Shown: piece after piece, positions 18,678 to 27,045 of the stretch
Layout: each line of letters starts with the position of its first letter
How positions within the stretch are numbered: position 1 is the first letter of the stretch
DNA from: Hymenobacter sp. 15J16-1T3B
Lineage (GTDB): Bacteria > Bacteroidota > Bacteroidia > Cytophagales > Hymenobacteraceae
Direction: 5' to 3'
Length of the DNA stretch: 64,000 nt
NCBI RefSeq assembly: GCF_020711235.1
Contig: NZ_JAJFAV010000019.1
Coordinates: 58,553-122,552 of the forward strand
Notes under the pieces: model-generated
Databases searched by the model: none
Told to the model about the DNA's origin: nothing
The model's input: only the letters and a program-made list of their open reading frames with translations
Program-made: the position numbers and the translations under genes

Positions 18678-19175
18678 TCAACCACCGGCCAGGAGCCGTT
18701 CGGCCCACGCATACAGCCCGTTAGCCGCGTACACCCCGCCCCGCAAGAAATGCTGCAGAAAGCTGGCCAACGAAGTGGTCAGTACGACCTGCTGGCCCCG
18801 GTAGGTGTTCAGAATGCGGTAAGCACTGGGAGCGTTGAGCAGCTCCACCTCCCACGTGTCGCAGTACAGCAGGCACTCGGCAATGGTGAAGCGTCGGGGC
18901 GGCTGGTAGTTGCCGGGGTGAGTCATGATTTCATCCAGTGGAACCATGCGGAACCAGTCTGTGGTCGATTCAAAACCGTCACACCAGCTGTAAAACAGCC
19001 GAAAATCTTCGGGTAATCTTAGATGGAGTTGCCCCTCAAACCGCCGAATCGAACGGGGCGGGGCGCCGGGGTAAAGGGTAATACCGGTTTGGGCTAAATT
19101 CGCCGGCAATGCGGCTAACCAGTCGGCTAGTACCATAATCGGAAGACGCGTAGGAACGCGGGCGAAAATATCCAT
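18678..19175 (-). CDS. SMI1/KNR4 family protein
   Basis: A 165-residue single-domain SMI1/KNR4 protein. The typical pattern is visible: PGAPPRSIRRFEGQLHLRLPEDFRLFYSWCDG, then the MVPLDEI segment. In bacteria this family includes many immunity proteins of polymorphic toxin systems as well as housekeeping proteins; no toxin gene is next to it here. It is divergent from Pnkp with only 8 bp between the two start codons, unless translation begins at the internal Met14 (19136). Confidence 0.8.
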   Translation of the reverse strand: MDIFARVPTRLPIMVLADWLAALPANLAQTGITLYPGAPPRSIRRFEGQLHLRLPEDFRLFYSWCDGFESTTDWFRMVPLDEIMTHPGNYQPPRRFTIAECLLYCDTWEVELLNAPSAYRILNTYRGQQVVLTTSLASFLQHFLRGGVYAANGLYAWAERLLAGG

Positions 19176-19183
19176 TTCTATCC

Positions 19184-21838
19184 ATGTCCTTGACCTCCCT
19201 CAAGCTCCCCGAACTCTCCCTGGTGCTGCTCATCGGCACCTCGGGGGCGGGGAAAAGCACCTTTGCTCGCCGGCTGTTCCGGCCCACCGAAATTGTCTCG
19301 TCGGATCAGTGCCGGGCCCTGGTGGCGGACGACGAAAACGACCAGGGCGCCACCACCGACGCCTTTGCCCTGCTGCACTTTTTAGTAGAGTTGCGCCTGA
19401 AGCGTGGCCTGCTCACCGTGGTCGACGCCACCAATGTGCAGCCGGAGGCGCGCAAGACCTTGGTGGAGCTGGCCCGCCGCTACCACGTGCTGCCCGCCGC
19501 CGTGGTGCTCGACGTGCCCGACCGCGTGGCCGAGGACCGCAACCGTCAGCGGGCGGAGCGCCAGCACCTGGGCCGCCACGTGGTGCCCCAGCAGCGCCAG
19601 CAGCTGCGCCGCTCCCTCAAGCTGCTCAAAGCCGAGGGCTTCCGGCACATCTACCACCTGCACGGGCCCGAGGAAATCGACGCCGTGCAGGCCGTGGTGC
19701 GCGACCCGCTGCACAACAACCGGCGCCACGAAACCGGCCCCTTCGACATCATCGGCGACGTGCACGGCTGCTACCAAGAACTAACGCAGCTGCTCGACCA
19801 GCTGGGCTACGCGGTGCAGGCCGAGACGGTGCAGGACGCGCGCGACCTGGGCGTGCGCGTTACTCGCCGGGCCGACGCTGACGCGGCGCGCAAGGTGGTG
19901 TTCCTCGGCGACTTAGTCGACCGCGGCCCAGAGTCGCCGGCGGTGCTGCGCCTCGTCATGCGCATGGTGCACGACGGGCTGGCGCTGTGCGTGCCCGGCA
20001 ACCACGACATCAAGCTGCTGCGCTACCTGAACGGCAAGCAGGTCAACGAGCAGCACGGCTTCGCCGAAACCGTGCGCCAGCTGGCGGGCGAGTCGGACAC
20101 CTTCAAACACCAAGTGCGGCAGTTTCTCGACTCGCTGGTGAGCCACTACGTGCTCGACGAGGGCCGCTTGGTGGTGGCCCACGCCGGCCTGCGCGAGGAC
20201 ATGCAAGGCCGCGGCTCGGGCGCCGTGCGGGCGTTTGCCCTGTTCGGCGAAACCACCGGCGAAATCGACGAGTTCGGCCTGCCGGTGCGCTACCCCTGGG
20301 CCGCCGAGTACCGCGGCCGGGCCACGGTGGTCTACGGCCACACGCCCGTGCCCGAGCCCGAATGGCTCAACAACACCATCGACATCGACACGGGCTGCGT
20401 GTTCGGCGGCCGCCTCACCGCCCTGCGTTACCCCGAGCGGGAGCTGGTGACGGTGCCCGCCGCCCAGGTCTACTGCGAGCCGGTGCGGCCGCTGCGGGGC
20501 GTGGTCAGCAGTACGTTGGCAGACCACCCAAGCGACCGGGCAACGGACAACTCGCAGTTGACGACTCCGCTTTCCGCCCAGCAGCAGCACGACGAGGTGC
20601 TGGACCTTGCGGACGTGCTCGGCAAGCAAATCGTGAAAACGCGCCTGCTGCCCTCGGTGACCATCCGCGAGGAAAACGCCGCGGCGGCGCTGGAAGTCAT
20701 GTCGCGCTTTGCCCTGAACCCGAAGTGGCTGCTGTATTTGCCGCCCACCATGTCGCCTTCCGAAACCTCGGTGCTGCCCGATATGCTGGAGCACCCGGCC
20801 GAGGCCTTCGACTACTTCCGCCGCCAGGGCGTGGAGCGCGTGGTGTGCGAGGAAAAGCACATGGGCTCCCGCGTGGTGGTGGTGCTGGCCCGCGACGAAG
20901 CCGCCGCCCGGCGCCGCTTCGGGGTGGTGGGCGAGGGGCCGGGCAAGGTGTACACCCGCACCGGGCGCAATTTCTTCACTGATCCGGCGATGGAAGCCGC
21001 CTTCCTGGCCCGTCTGCAGGACGCGCTGAGCAGCAGCGGCTTCTGGGAGCGGTTCGATACCGACTGGGTGTGCCTCGACGCAGAGCTGCTGCCCTGGTCG
21101 GCCAAGGCCCAGGAGCTCATCAAAAACCAGTACGCCGCCGTGGCCTCCGCTGCCACGGCCGCCCTGCCCGCCGCGGCCGCTGCCCTCGGCCAAGCCGCCG
21201 CCCGCGGCCTCGACGGCCTCGAGGCCCTGCTGGCGCGCACCGTGGCCCGGCAGAACGCGGCCGAGCACTACGCCCAGGCCTACCGCCGCTACTGCTGGCC
21301 CGTGGAAAGCCTCGCGGACCTGCGCCTGGCGCCCTTCCACCTGCTGGCCACCGAGGGCCGCACTTACTTCGACAAGGACCACGCCTGGCACATGGAAACC
21401 CTGCACGCGCTTTGCCGCGCCGACGAGGGCCTGCTGCGCGCCACGCCCTACCGCGTGGTCACGCTGCGCGACATTCCGGACGTGGAGGTGGCCACGCAAT
21501 GGTGGCTGGATTTGACCGAAGCCGGCGGCGAAGGCATGGTGGTGAAGCCTTACGACTTCATCCCCGCGGGCCAGAAAAATTTGGTGCAGCCCGCCTTGAA
21601 GTGCCGCGGCCGCGAGTACCTGCGCATCATCTACGGCCCCGACTACCTGCTGCCCGGCAACCTGGAGCGCCTGCGCGAGCGAAACGTGAAGAGCAAGCGC
21701 AACCTGGCCCTGCGCGAATTCGCCCTGGGCGTGGAGGGCCTGGAGCGCTTCGTGGCCGGGCAGCCGCTGCGGCAGGTGCACCAGTGCGTGTTCGGTGTGC
21801 TGGCCCTGGAAAGCGAAGCCGTGGACCCGCGCCTGTAG
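19184..21838 (+). CDS. pnkp: Polynucleotide kinase-phosphatase-ligase Pnkp (RNA repair)
   Basis: An 884-residue bacterial Pnkp with three catalytic parts. The N-terminal 5'-OH polynucleotide kinase has the P-loop GTSGAGKST (18-26). The central binuclear metallophosphatase shows DIIGDVHG (about 188-195), FLGDLVDRG and PGNHD, and removes 2',3'-cyclic or 3' phosphates. The C-terminal ligase-type adenylyltransferase has EEKHMGSR with Lys558 as the likely AMP-accepting lysine and VVKPYDF near the end. Known Pnkp needs Hen1 for sealing; Hen1 is encoded 5.7 kb upstream on the same strand. Together they repair RNAs, such as tRNAs, cut by ribotoxins. A 15-residue patch of Ala-rich sequence (about 650-675) looks like a linker. 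The start is fixed by the close P-loop. Confidence 0.95.
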   Translation: MSLTSLKLPELSLVLLIGTSGAGKSTFARRLFRPTEIVSSDQCRALVADDENDQGATTDAFALLHFLVELRLKRGLLTVVDATNVQPEARKTLVELARRYHVLPAAVVLDVPDRVAEDRNRQRAERQHLGRHVVPQQRQQLRRSLKLLKAEGFRHIYHLHGPEEIDAVQAVVRDPLHNNRRHETGPFDIIGDVHGCYQELTQLLDQLGYAVQAETVQDARDLGVRVTRRADADAARKVVFLGDLVDRGPESPAVLRLVMRMVHDGLALCVPGNHDIKLLRYLNGKQVNEQHGFAETVRQLAGESDTFKHQVRQFLDSLVSHYVLDEGRLVVAHAGLREDMQGRGSGAVRAFALFGETTGEIDEFGLPVRYPWAAEYRGRATVVYGHTPVPEPEWLNNTIDIDTGCVFGGRLTALRYPERELVTVPAAQVYCEPVRPLRGVVSSTLADHPSDRATDNSQLTTPLSAQQQHDEVLDLADVLGKQIVKTRLLPSVTIREENAAAALEVMSRFALNPKWLLYLPPTMSPSETSVLPDMLEHPAEAFDYFRRQGVERVVCEEKHMGSRVVVVLARDEAAARRRFGVVGEGPGKVYTRTGRNFFTDPAMEAAFLARLQDALSSSGFWERFDTDWVCLDAELLPWSAKAQELIKNQYAAVASAATAALPAAAAALGQAAARGLDGLEALLARTVARQNAAEHYAQAYRRYCWPVESLADLRLAPFHLLATEGRTYFDKDHAWHMETLHALCRADEGLLRATPYRVVTLRDIPDVEVATQWWLDLTEAGGEGMVVKPYDFIPAGQKNLVQPALKCRGREYLRIIYGPDYLLPGNLERLRERNVKSKRNLALREFALGVEGLERFVAGQPLRQVHQCVFGVLALESEAVDPRL

Positions 21839-21889
21839 CAAGTCCGTGTGCTGCGGCGGCCCCCGCCAGCCCTGAGCCAGCGCCCCGGC

Positions 21890-22345
21890 TCAGGGCTGGC
21901 GGGTTTCCAGCGTCGGGTAGTTCAGCTTCAGCGTTTCCGCCAGCTCCGCCGCCAGGTCCGTATCGACGGTGAAGGCGTACAGGCCCCACCGGTCCTGGGC
22001 TTTGTAGAACGTAAAGGTGAAGCGCACCGGCTGCTGCTCGAAGCGCACCAAATAGGACGTAGCCGCCAGGTTCCAGCTCAGGCCGGTTGCCCGGATCTGC
22101 TGGCGGCCGCAGTACTTGCCGACGTTTTCCGGCGTGAGCTTGCGCAGCTCCGCCCGCTGCTGCTCAAAGCCTGCTTGGTTGTGCTGCGGCGCCGCACTGG
22201 TGGCGTACAGGTGCTCCAGCGCCTTTTCAGGGCCAAGCAGGGTATACTCGGTGAAAAACAGCTCCACCAGGGACGTGTGGTCCATCTGGCAATACCCGGG
22301 CAGCGCCAGCAGGCTGAGTAGTAGCAGGGTAAATAGCTTTTTCAT
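21890..22345 (-). CDS. Exported hypothetical protein, 151 aa
   Basis: A signal peptide (MKKLFTLLLLSLLALPGYCQ) is followed by a compact alpha/beta domain (LVELFFTEYTLLGPEKALEHLYAT ... VRFTFTFYKAQDRWGLYAF). The end resembles NTF2-like or DUF4019-like fold proteins, but I cannot assign it. The ATG at 22345 starts the signal peptide. It lies downstream of the M28 peptidase, separated by a strong terminator, and converges on Pnkp. Confidence 0.7.
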   Translation of the reverse strand: MKKLFTLLLLSLLALPGYCQMDHTSLVELFFTEYTLLGPEKALEHLYATSAAPQHNQAGFEQQRAELRKLTPENVGKYCGRQQIRATGLSWNLAATSYLVRFEQQPVRFTFTFYKAQDRWGLYAFTVDTDLAAELAETLKLNYPTLETRQP

Positions 22346-22366
22346 GCGGAAAACACGGATAAAAAG

Positions 22367-22430
22367 TTGAGCGGCGGCCGGGGCTGTTTCGGCCGACAAT
22401 GCGACCGAAACGGCCCCGGCCGCCGCTCAA
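22367..22430 (-). terminator. Long hairpin terminator after the M28 peptidase
   Basis: Arms of about 26 bases (22367-22392 and 22404-22430) with a single wobble; on the minus strand a run of five T follows (A5 at 22362-22366). It lies 18 bp beyond the M28 stop. Confidence 0.8.
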
Positions 22431-22448
22431 AAACCAGTCCAGCCCGGC

Positions 22449-24176
22449 TTAGTGGCCCAGGCTCTTCTCCCGCGCCGCCCGAAACTCCGAGCCTGCCCGC
22501 CACTGCGGAAACGTGGTTTCGGCGGCCAGGCGCTGGCCCACGCGCAAGTACAGCTCCGCGTCCTGGGCAATGCCGGTCAGGTCCCAGCCGGGGCTGAACT
22601 GGTCGGCGGGCTTGTGGTACATATTAGTAGTGTACTCGCGGCGCTTGTCGGCAATGTAGGACTTGCCGTGGGCGCGGCTTTCGTAGCCGCCCGAGGCGTA
22701 GAGCGAAGGCACGCCCACGTGGGCAAAGCTGAAGTGGTCGGAGCGGTAGAACATGCCGGTTTCGGGCGTCTGGTCGGGCAGCAGGTAGCGGTCCTGCGCC
22801 CGGGCCGCCGCCCGGGCGTAGTCCTCCAGCTCCGATTGGCCGTAGCCGATGACGGTCAGATCCTTCATCGGGCCGTAGGGCCAGAGCATGTCCATGTTCA
22901 GGTCGGCCACGGTCTTATTCAGCGGAAACACCGGGTGCTGGGCGTAGTAGGCCGAGCCCAGCAGGCCCTGCTCTTCGCCCGTCACGGCCAGAAACACGAT
23001 GCTGCGCGCCGGCTTCGTGGCCGATTTCTGAAAGCCCTCGGCAATGCTGAGCAGGGCGGCCAGGCCGGTGCCGTCGTCCACCGCGCCGTTGTAAATGGAG
23101 TCGCCCTGAATGGCCTTGCCCACGCCGAAATGGTCCCAGTGCGCGGAGTAGATGATGTACTCGTCGGGGCGGGTGGTGCCGGGCAGCACGCCCAGCACGT
23201 TCTGCGAGGTCTGGCGGCGCAGCTGGTTGCGGATGCTGCCCGTGAGCGTGAGCGGGCCGAGAAGCCGCGGGCGGAAGCCTTTGGTGTTGGCGGCTTGGTA
23301 GAGCGCCTCGTAGTTCTGCCCGGCGGCCTGAAACAGGCGCTTGGCCGCGTCCAGGGTCAGCCAGCCTTCCAGGGCGCATTTGTCGGCGCCTTTGTTGGCT
23401 GTCTGGGCGCGCAGCTTGGGGCTGACGGCCCCGCTCAGCACCACCGACCACGGGTACGCCGCCGGTTGGGTGTCGTGCACGATGAGCACCGCGGCAGCCC
23501 CGTGGCGGGCGGCTTCCTCGTATTTGTAGGTCCAGCGGCCGTAGTAGGTCATGGCCTTGCCGCGGAACAGGGTGGTGTCCGTGCCCGCGTTGCCGGGGTC
23601 GTTGACGAGCACCACCACGGTCTTGCCCTTCACGTCGAGGCCCTGGTAGTCGTCCCAGCCGTACTCGGGCGCCGTCACGCCGTAGCCGGCGAAGACCAGC
23701 GGGGAGTTGGTGACGGCTACTTCCGGCTGCTCGCGCTGGGTGAAGCTGACGAAGTCGGTTTTGTACTGCAGGCTCAGCGGCTGGCCCTTGCCGCCCTTGA
23801 TGAGCAGCGCGGGCGCCGGCGTGCCGGTGATTTCAACCAGCGGCACCGGCTGAAAATAGCTACCGCCGGGCGCGGGCTGCAGGCCGAGGCGCTTGAATTC
23901 GGCGGCCAGGTAGCCGGTGATGCGCTTTTCGCCTTCCGTAAAGGGCTTGCGGCCCAGCATGGCGTCGGAGGCCACGGCGCGCAAATACCGGCCGAGCGTG
24001 GCCGTGTCGACGGCCGCCGGGGCGGGCGCCGGCGCTGCGACAGCAGGCGGCGCAACGGCCGGCGCGGCCGCGCCGGCCATGGTGGCCGCGGCGGGTTGGG
24101 TGCGGCAGCCGGTCAGCAAGGGCAGCAGGCCGACCGGGGCCGCCAGCAGCAGTCGGATCAGGGCAGAAGTGGGCAT
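22449..24176 (-). CDS. M28 family zinc aminopeptidase, lipoprotein
   Basis: A 575-residue exported peptidase. The N-terminus is a lipoprotein signal with the lipobox LLTGC (Cys24) and an Ala/Pro-rich linker. A PA (protease-associated) domain (about 140-320) precedes the M28 catalytic core: YSAHWDHFG, NGAVDDGTG, VTGEEQGLLGS and, near the end, YRSDHFSFAHVGVPSLY supply the expected His/Asp/Glu zinc ligands. This is the layout of Bacteroidota M28 peptidases that degrade peptides in the periplasm or at the cell surface. I prefer the ATG at 24176 over one 24 bp upstream because it starts the signal sequence. Confidence 0.93.
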   Translation of the reverse strand: MPTSALIRLLLAAPVGLLPLLTGCRTQPAAATMAGAAAPAVAPPAVAAPAPAPAAVDTATLGRYLRAVASDAMLGRKPFTEGEKRITGYLAAEFKRLGLQPAPGGSYFQPVPLVEITGTPAPALLIKGGKGQPLSLQYKTDFVSFTQREQPEVAVTNSPLVFAGYGVTAPEYGWDDYQGLDVKGKTVVVLVNDPGNAGTDTTLFRGKAMTYYGRWTYKYEEAARHGAAAVLIVHDTQPAAYPWSVVLSGAVSPKLRAQTANKGADKCALEGWLTLDAAKRLFQAAGQNYEALYQAANTKGFRPRLLGPLTLTGSIRNQLRRQTSQNVLGVLPGTTRPDEYIIYSAHWDHFGVGKAIQGDSIYNGAVDDGTGLAALLSIAEGFQKSATKPARSIVFLAVTGEEQGLLGSAYYAQHPVFPLNKTVADLNMDMLWPYGPMKDLTVIGYGQSELEDYARAAARAQDRYLLPDQTPETGMFYRSDHFSFAHVGVPSLYASGGYESRAHGKSYIADKRREYTTNMYHKPADQFSPGWDLTGIAQDAELYLRVGQRLAAETTFPQWRAGSEFRAAREKSLGH

Positions 24177-24455
24177 AACAGCGGGGAAATGCGCCGGCAC
24201 CCCGGCGCGGCCGGCAACTTACAACGGCGGGCCCAGAATTGCCCCGCCGCTACCCGAACGCCGGGTACCCTGGCCGGGCTCCGTCACGATGACCCGCTCG
24301 GTGGCCCCGTACGGCTCTTGGGGCTCCAGAAACTGCAGGTTATCGAAGCCTATGGCGGCCCCAAATACTGATCCAGCAGCTCGACGCGGCTCAAACGGCG
24401 GTACCCAGCAGCTGGTCAGCCGACACCCCGCGTGGCGCAGCGCAAAGGCCATCGG

Positions 24456-25061
24456 CTAGGGCGCCACCCGGTTGTCGGCGGCCTTGCGGGCCAGCGTGCG
24501 TTCGATGCGCCGGTCCGGAATCAGCCACATGAAGGCCACGAACACGTAGATGGCCCCGGCCAGCCAGGGCTGCCACAGCGAGGCCAGAATGCCCGCAATG
24601 TAGAGCGGGGGCGAGGCCTTGCCCTTCAGGTCCCGGCCGATGGCGTGGGCCAGGACGGAGTCGGGGCCGTCCTGCCGGATAATCGTGCTTTGCAGCACCC
24701 AGTACGCCACGCCCGACATCAGCAGCACCGCGCCGTAGAGGGTGAGCGTGGCCGGGGCAAAGTGGTTTTCGCCCATCCAGCCGGTGGCGAAGGGCACCAA
24801 GGACAGCCAGAACAGCAGGTGCAGATTGGCCCAGAGCACCACGCCGCTGATGCGCGAGGCGCTGCTGAGCATGTGGTGGTGGTTGTTCCAGTAAATGCCG
24901 ATGTAGATAAAGCTCAGCACGTAGCTCAGAAACACCGGCACCAGGGGCAGCAGGTCGGCCAGGGTGCCGTGGCCGTGCGGCACCTTGATTTCCAGCACCA
25001 TGATGGTGATGATGATGGCGAGTACACCGTCGCTGAAGGCTTCGAGGCGGCCCTTGTGCAT
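24456..25061 (-). CDS. TMEM175-like potassium channel family protein (DUF1211)
   Basis: A 201-residue membrane protein with about six hydrophobic segments. The family signature RLEAFSDGVLAIIIT begins at residue 4; the FSDG motif forms the pore helix in bacterial TMEM175 channels, which conduct K+. A second conserved patch, NNHHHMLSSASRISGVVLWANLHLLFWLSLVPF, follows. The ATG at 25061 is chosen because it gives the typical short cytoplasmic start before the first helix; the longer ORF includes terminator sequence. Confidence 0.9.
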   Translation of the reverse strand: MHKGRLEAFSDGVLAIIITIMVLEIKVPHGHGTLADLLPLVPVFLSYVLSFIYIGIYWNNHHHMLSSASRISGVVLWANLHLLFWLSLVPFATGWMGENHFAPATLTLYGAVLLMSGVAYWVLQSTIIRQDGPDSVLAHAIGRDLKGKASPPLYIAGILASLWQPWLAGAIYVFVAFMWLIPDRRIERTLARKAADNRVAP

Positions 25062-25075
25062 GGCAGAAAAAAGTT

Positions 25076-25130
25076 GAGCAGCTTGGTTCGGTCCCGCAGC
25101 CGCAGCTATCAAGACCGAACAAAGCTGCTC
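25076..25130 (-). terminator. Hairpin terminator after 6-phosphogluconate dehydrogenase
   Basis: Arms GAGCAGCTTGGTTCGGTC (25076-25093) and the near-complementary 25113-25130; a run of T follows on the minus strand (A6 at 25067-25072). It separates gnd from the TMEM175-like gene. Confidence 0.7.
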
Positions 25131-25183
25131 AGAAATGCGCAATGCGCAATGCTGCCCCTGCGCCGAGCGGGGCTTCCAGGGGC

Positions 25184-26170
25184 CTACTTCGGATTATTCT
25201 CCGGCTGCTCCCCGGTCTCGTCGGGCTGCTCGTACTCGCCCACGCGCCCGAACTGCCGCTCGTGCCGGATGCCCGCGTCCTCGCCGTAGGGGTGGCCGCC
25301 GAAGCCGTGGCGCATCATGGCAATGGCCTTGGCCCAGGTCGGGTCCTTGTCGCGGGAGGTGAAGAGCTGCACCACCGACTGCGTGATGACCGGAATAGGT
25401 ACTTCCATGTGCAGCGCATCGGCCACCAGCCAGTTCACTTCGCCGGTGTCCTCGATGTAGCTGGGCACGGTGAAGCCGCCTTCCTGGTCGTAGGTCTTTT
25501 TCATCAGCTCGATGAGCCAGCTGCGCACCACCGAGCCGTTGTTCCACAGCTGCAGAATGGCGCTGATGTCCAGCTTTTCGCGGAAGTGCGTGAGCAGGCC
25601 CATGCCCTCGGCAATGGCTTGCAGCATGCCGAACTCGATGCCGTTGTGCACCAGCTTCACGTAGTGCCCGGTGCCGGCCGGGCCGGTGTGCAGAAAGCCG
25701 CCGGGCACGGCCGTGGCCACGAAAAAGTCTTGCAGCAGGGCCACGGCCGCCGGGGCGCCGCCCACCATGTAGCAGGCGCCGGTGCGGGCGCCGCCGGGGC
25801 CGCCGCTGGTGCCGCAGTCGAGGAAGTGCACGCCCTGCGCCTGCACCCGCCGGGCGCGGCGGATGGAGTCGCCCCAGTAGGAGTTGCCGCCGTCGACGAG
25901 CACGTCGCCGGGTTCCAGCACCCCGAGCAGCTGCTCGATGATGCCGTCGACGGCCGCGCCGGCCGGGATGTACATAAACACTTTGCGCGGGCGCGCCAGC
26001 CGCTGGGCCAGCTCCGGCAGCGTGCCCACGACGTGAATCAGGTCGGATTCCAGGTCGGGCCGCGGGCGAATGTCCATGCCCACCACGGGGTAGCCTTTTT
26101 CGGCCGCCTGCTGGGCCAGGGCCGCGCCCATTTTGCCGAGGCCGACGATGCCGATTTGGGTGTTGCTCAT
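25184..26170 (-). CDS. gnd: 6-phosphogluconate dehydrogenase, decarboxylating (YqeC-type)
   Basis: A 328-residue enzyme that oxidises 6-phosphogluconate to ribulose-5-phosphate. The Rossmann motif GIVGLGKMG is at 6-14; the substrate loop VDGGNSYWGDS, the catalytic-region signature DCGTSGGPGGARTGACYMVGG and HTGPAGTGHYVKLVHNGIEFG (catalytic Lys and Asn) follow. The short length matches the YqeC/GntZ-type group, usually NAD-dependent, rather than the 470-residue Gnd. It is in a minus-strand run with a cyclase, a glucosidase and an SDR dehydrogenase, consistent with sugar oxidation. Confidence 0.94.
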   Translation of the reverse strand: MSNTQIGIVGLGKMGAALAQQAAEKGYPVVGMDIRPRPDLESDLIHVVGTLPELAQRLARPRKVFMYIPAGAAVDGIIEQLLGVLEPGDVLVDGGNSYWGDSIRRARRVQAQGVHFLDCGTSGGPGGARTGACYMVGGAPAAVALLQDFFVATAVPGGFLHTGPAGTGHYVKLVHNGIEFGMLQAIAEGMGLLTHFREKLDISAILQLWNNGSVVRSWLIELMKKTYDQEGGFTVPSYIEDTGEVNWLVADALHMEVPIPVITQSVVQLFTSRDKDPTWAKAIAMMRHGFGGHPYGEDAGIRHERQFGRVGEYEQPDETGEQPENNPK

Positions 26171-26322
26171 GTCAAGGGTGAAGTTGTGGAGTGGTGAATT
26201 TGTGAAGGATGGGGCAGGTGGAGCTGAGGGCCGCAGCGCCAACGCTGGGAGGAAGAAGGAAGCCGTAACTCAGCAGCCAGTAGCAGCAGTTCGGGGCATT
26301 CACTGCGCACCAATTCGTGCCT

Positions 26323-26970
26323 TCATTCCTGGAGCCTGCGGGCAATGATGCGGGCCGGGGCGCCGTCGGCTCCTTCGATGAGCAGGGGCAGGCAGATGAT
26401 GTCGTAGCGGCCCGGTTCAGCTTGGCGCAGGTTCAGGCCCTCGATGACGGTGATGCTGGCGCCGAGCAGAATTTTGTGCGTATCGGCCGGCCCCACGGAG
26501 AGGTAGTCCACGCCCACGCAGACCACGCCGTTGTCGCGCAGCCACTTGGCCGCGTCGGCGCGCACCTTCACAAAGTCCTGGGTAAATGGCTGAACCGACC
26601 AGTTGCGCTCGGTATTCCGGGTGCGAAACAGCAGCCGCGCCCCGGGCTGCACCTCGGGCAGTTGCCGTTCCAGCTCGTCGCGCGTTACAAACTGTTCGTG
26701 CTCAATGCGTACCACCCGGGCCGGGCCCATGAGGGTGCTGAGGTCGAGCTGGGTGACGTCGGCCCCCTCGGCCAGGAAGTGGCGCGGAGCGTCGACGTGG
26801 GTGGCGGTGTGGGCGCTCAGGCTGAGCTCGGTCACGTTGGCCGCGTCGCCCCAGGCCATGCTGCGCGTCGGGCGGATGTGCACCGGGGCGTTGTCGGGCC
26901 AGTGCAGCATCTGGTCGGTGATGGGCGTGGTCAAATCCAGCCAGGGCGAGGGAGTAGGGGAGTCGGGCAT
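26323..26970 (-). CDS. Cyclase family protein (kynurenine formamidase-like)
   Basis: A 215-residue metal-dependent hydrolase of the cyclase/kynurenine formamidase fold. The metal-binding motif HTATHVDAPRHF matches HxxTHxDxPxH. LDLTTPIT near the N-terminus and GVDYLSVGPADTHKILL in the second half are also family features. No other tryptophan-degradation gene is near, so I do not assign the formamidase reaction. The ATG at 26970 is chosen over one 10 codons upstream. It sits between gnd and the glucosidase. Confidence 0.87.
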   Translation of the reverse strand: MPDSPTPSPWLDLTTPITDQMLHWPDNAPVHIRPTRSMAWGDAANVTELSLSAHTATHVDAPRHFLAEGADVTQLDLSTLMGPARVVRIEHEQFVTRDELERQLPEVQPGARLLFRTRNTERNWSVQPFTQDFVKVRADAAKWLRDNGVVCVGVDYLSVGPADTHKILLGASITVIEGLNLRQAEPGRYDIICLPLLIEGADGAPARIIARRLQE

Positions 26971-27045
26971 GGTGGGTGATTTGGTGAGTTTTAACTGCAC
27001 GTCAGGTCTCGGCTTCGCTCGACATGACCTTTTATTCCTCCCTCG

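Noticed and set aside
19913..21841. A 642-codon open frame antisense to Pnkp, and similar long antisense frames at 16054-17871 and 56720-58399
   Set aside because: They mirror well-supported genes (Pnkp, OmpA-like protein, pckA); long antisense frames are expected at this GC content, and their products are low-complexity His/Val/Gly/Ala-rich sequences.
24177..24455. A 77-codon frame (24219-24452) between the TMEM175-like and M28 genes, perhaps a gene remnant
   Set aside because: The product matches no family I recognise, there is no start context or partner, and the codon pattern is weak. It could be a fragment of a lost gene but I cannot support it.
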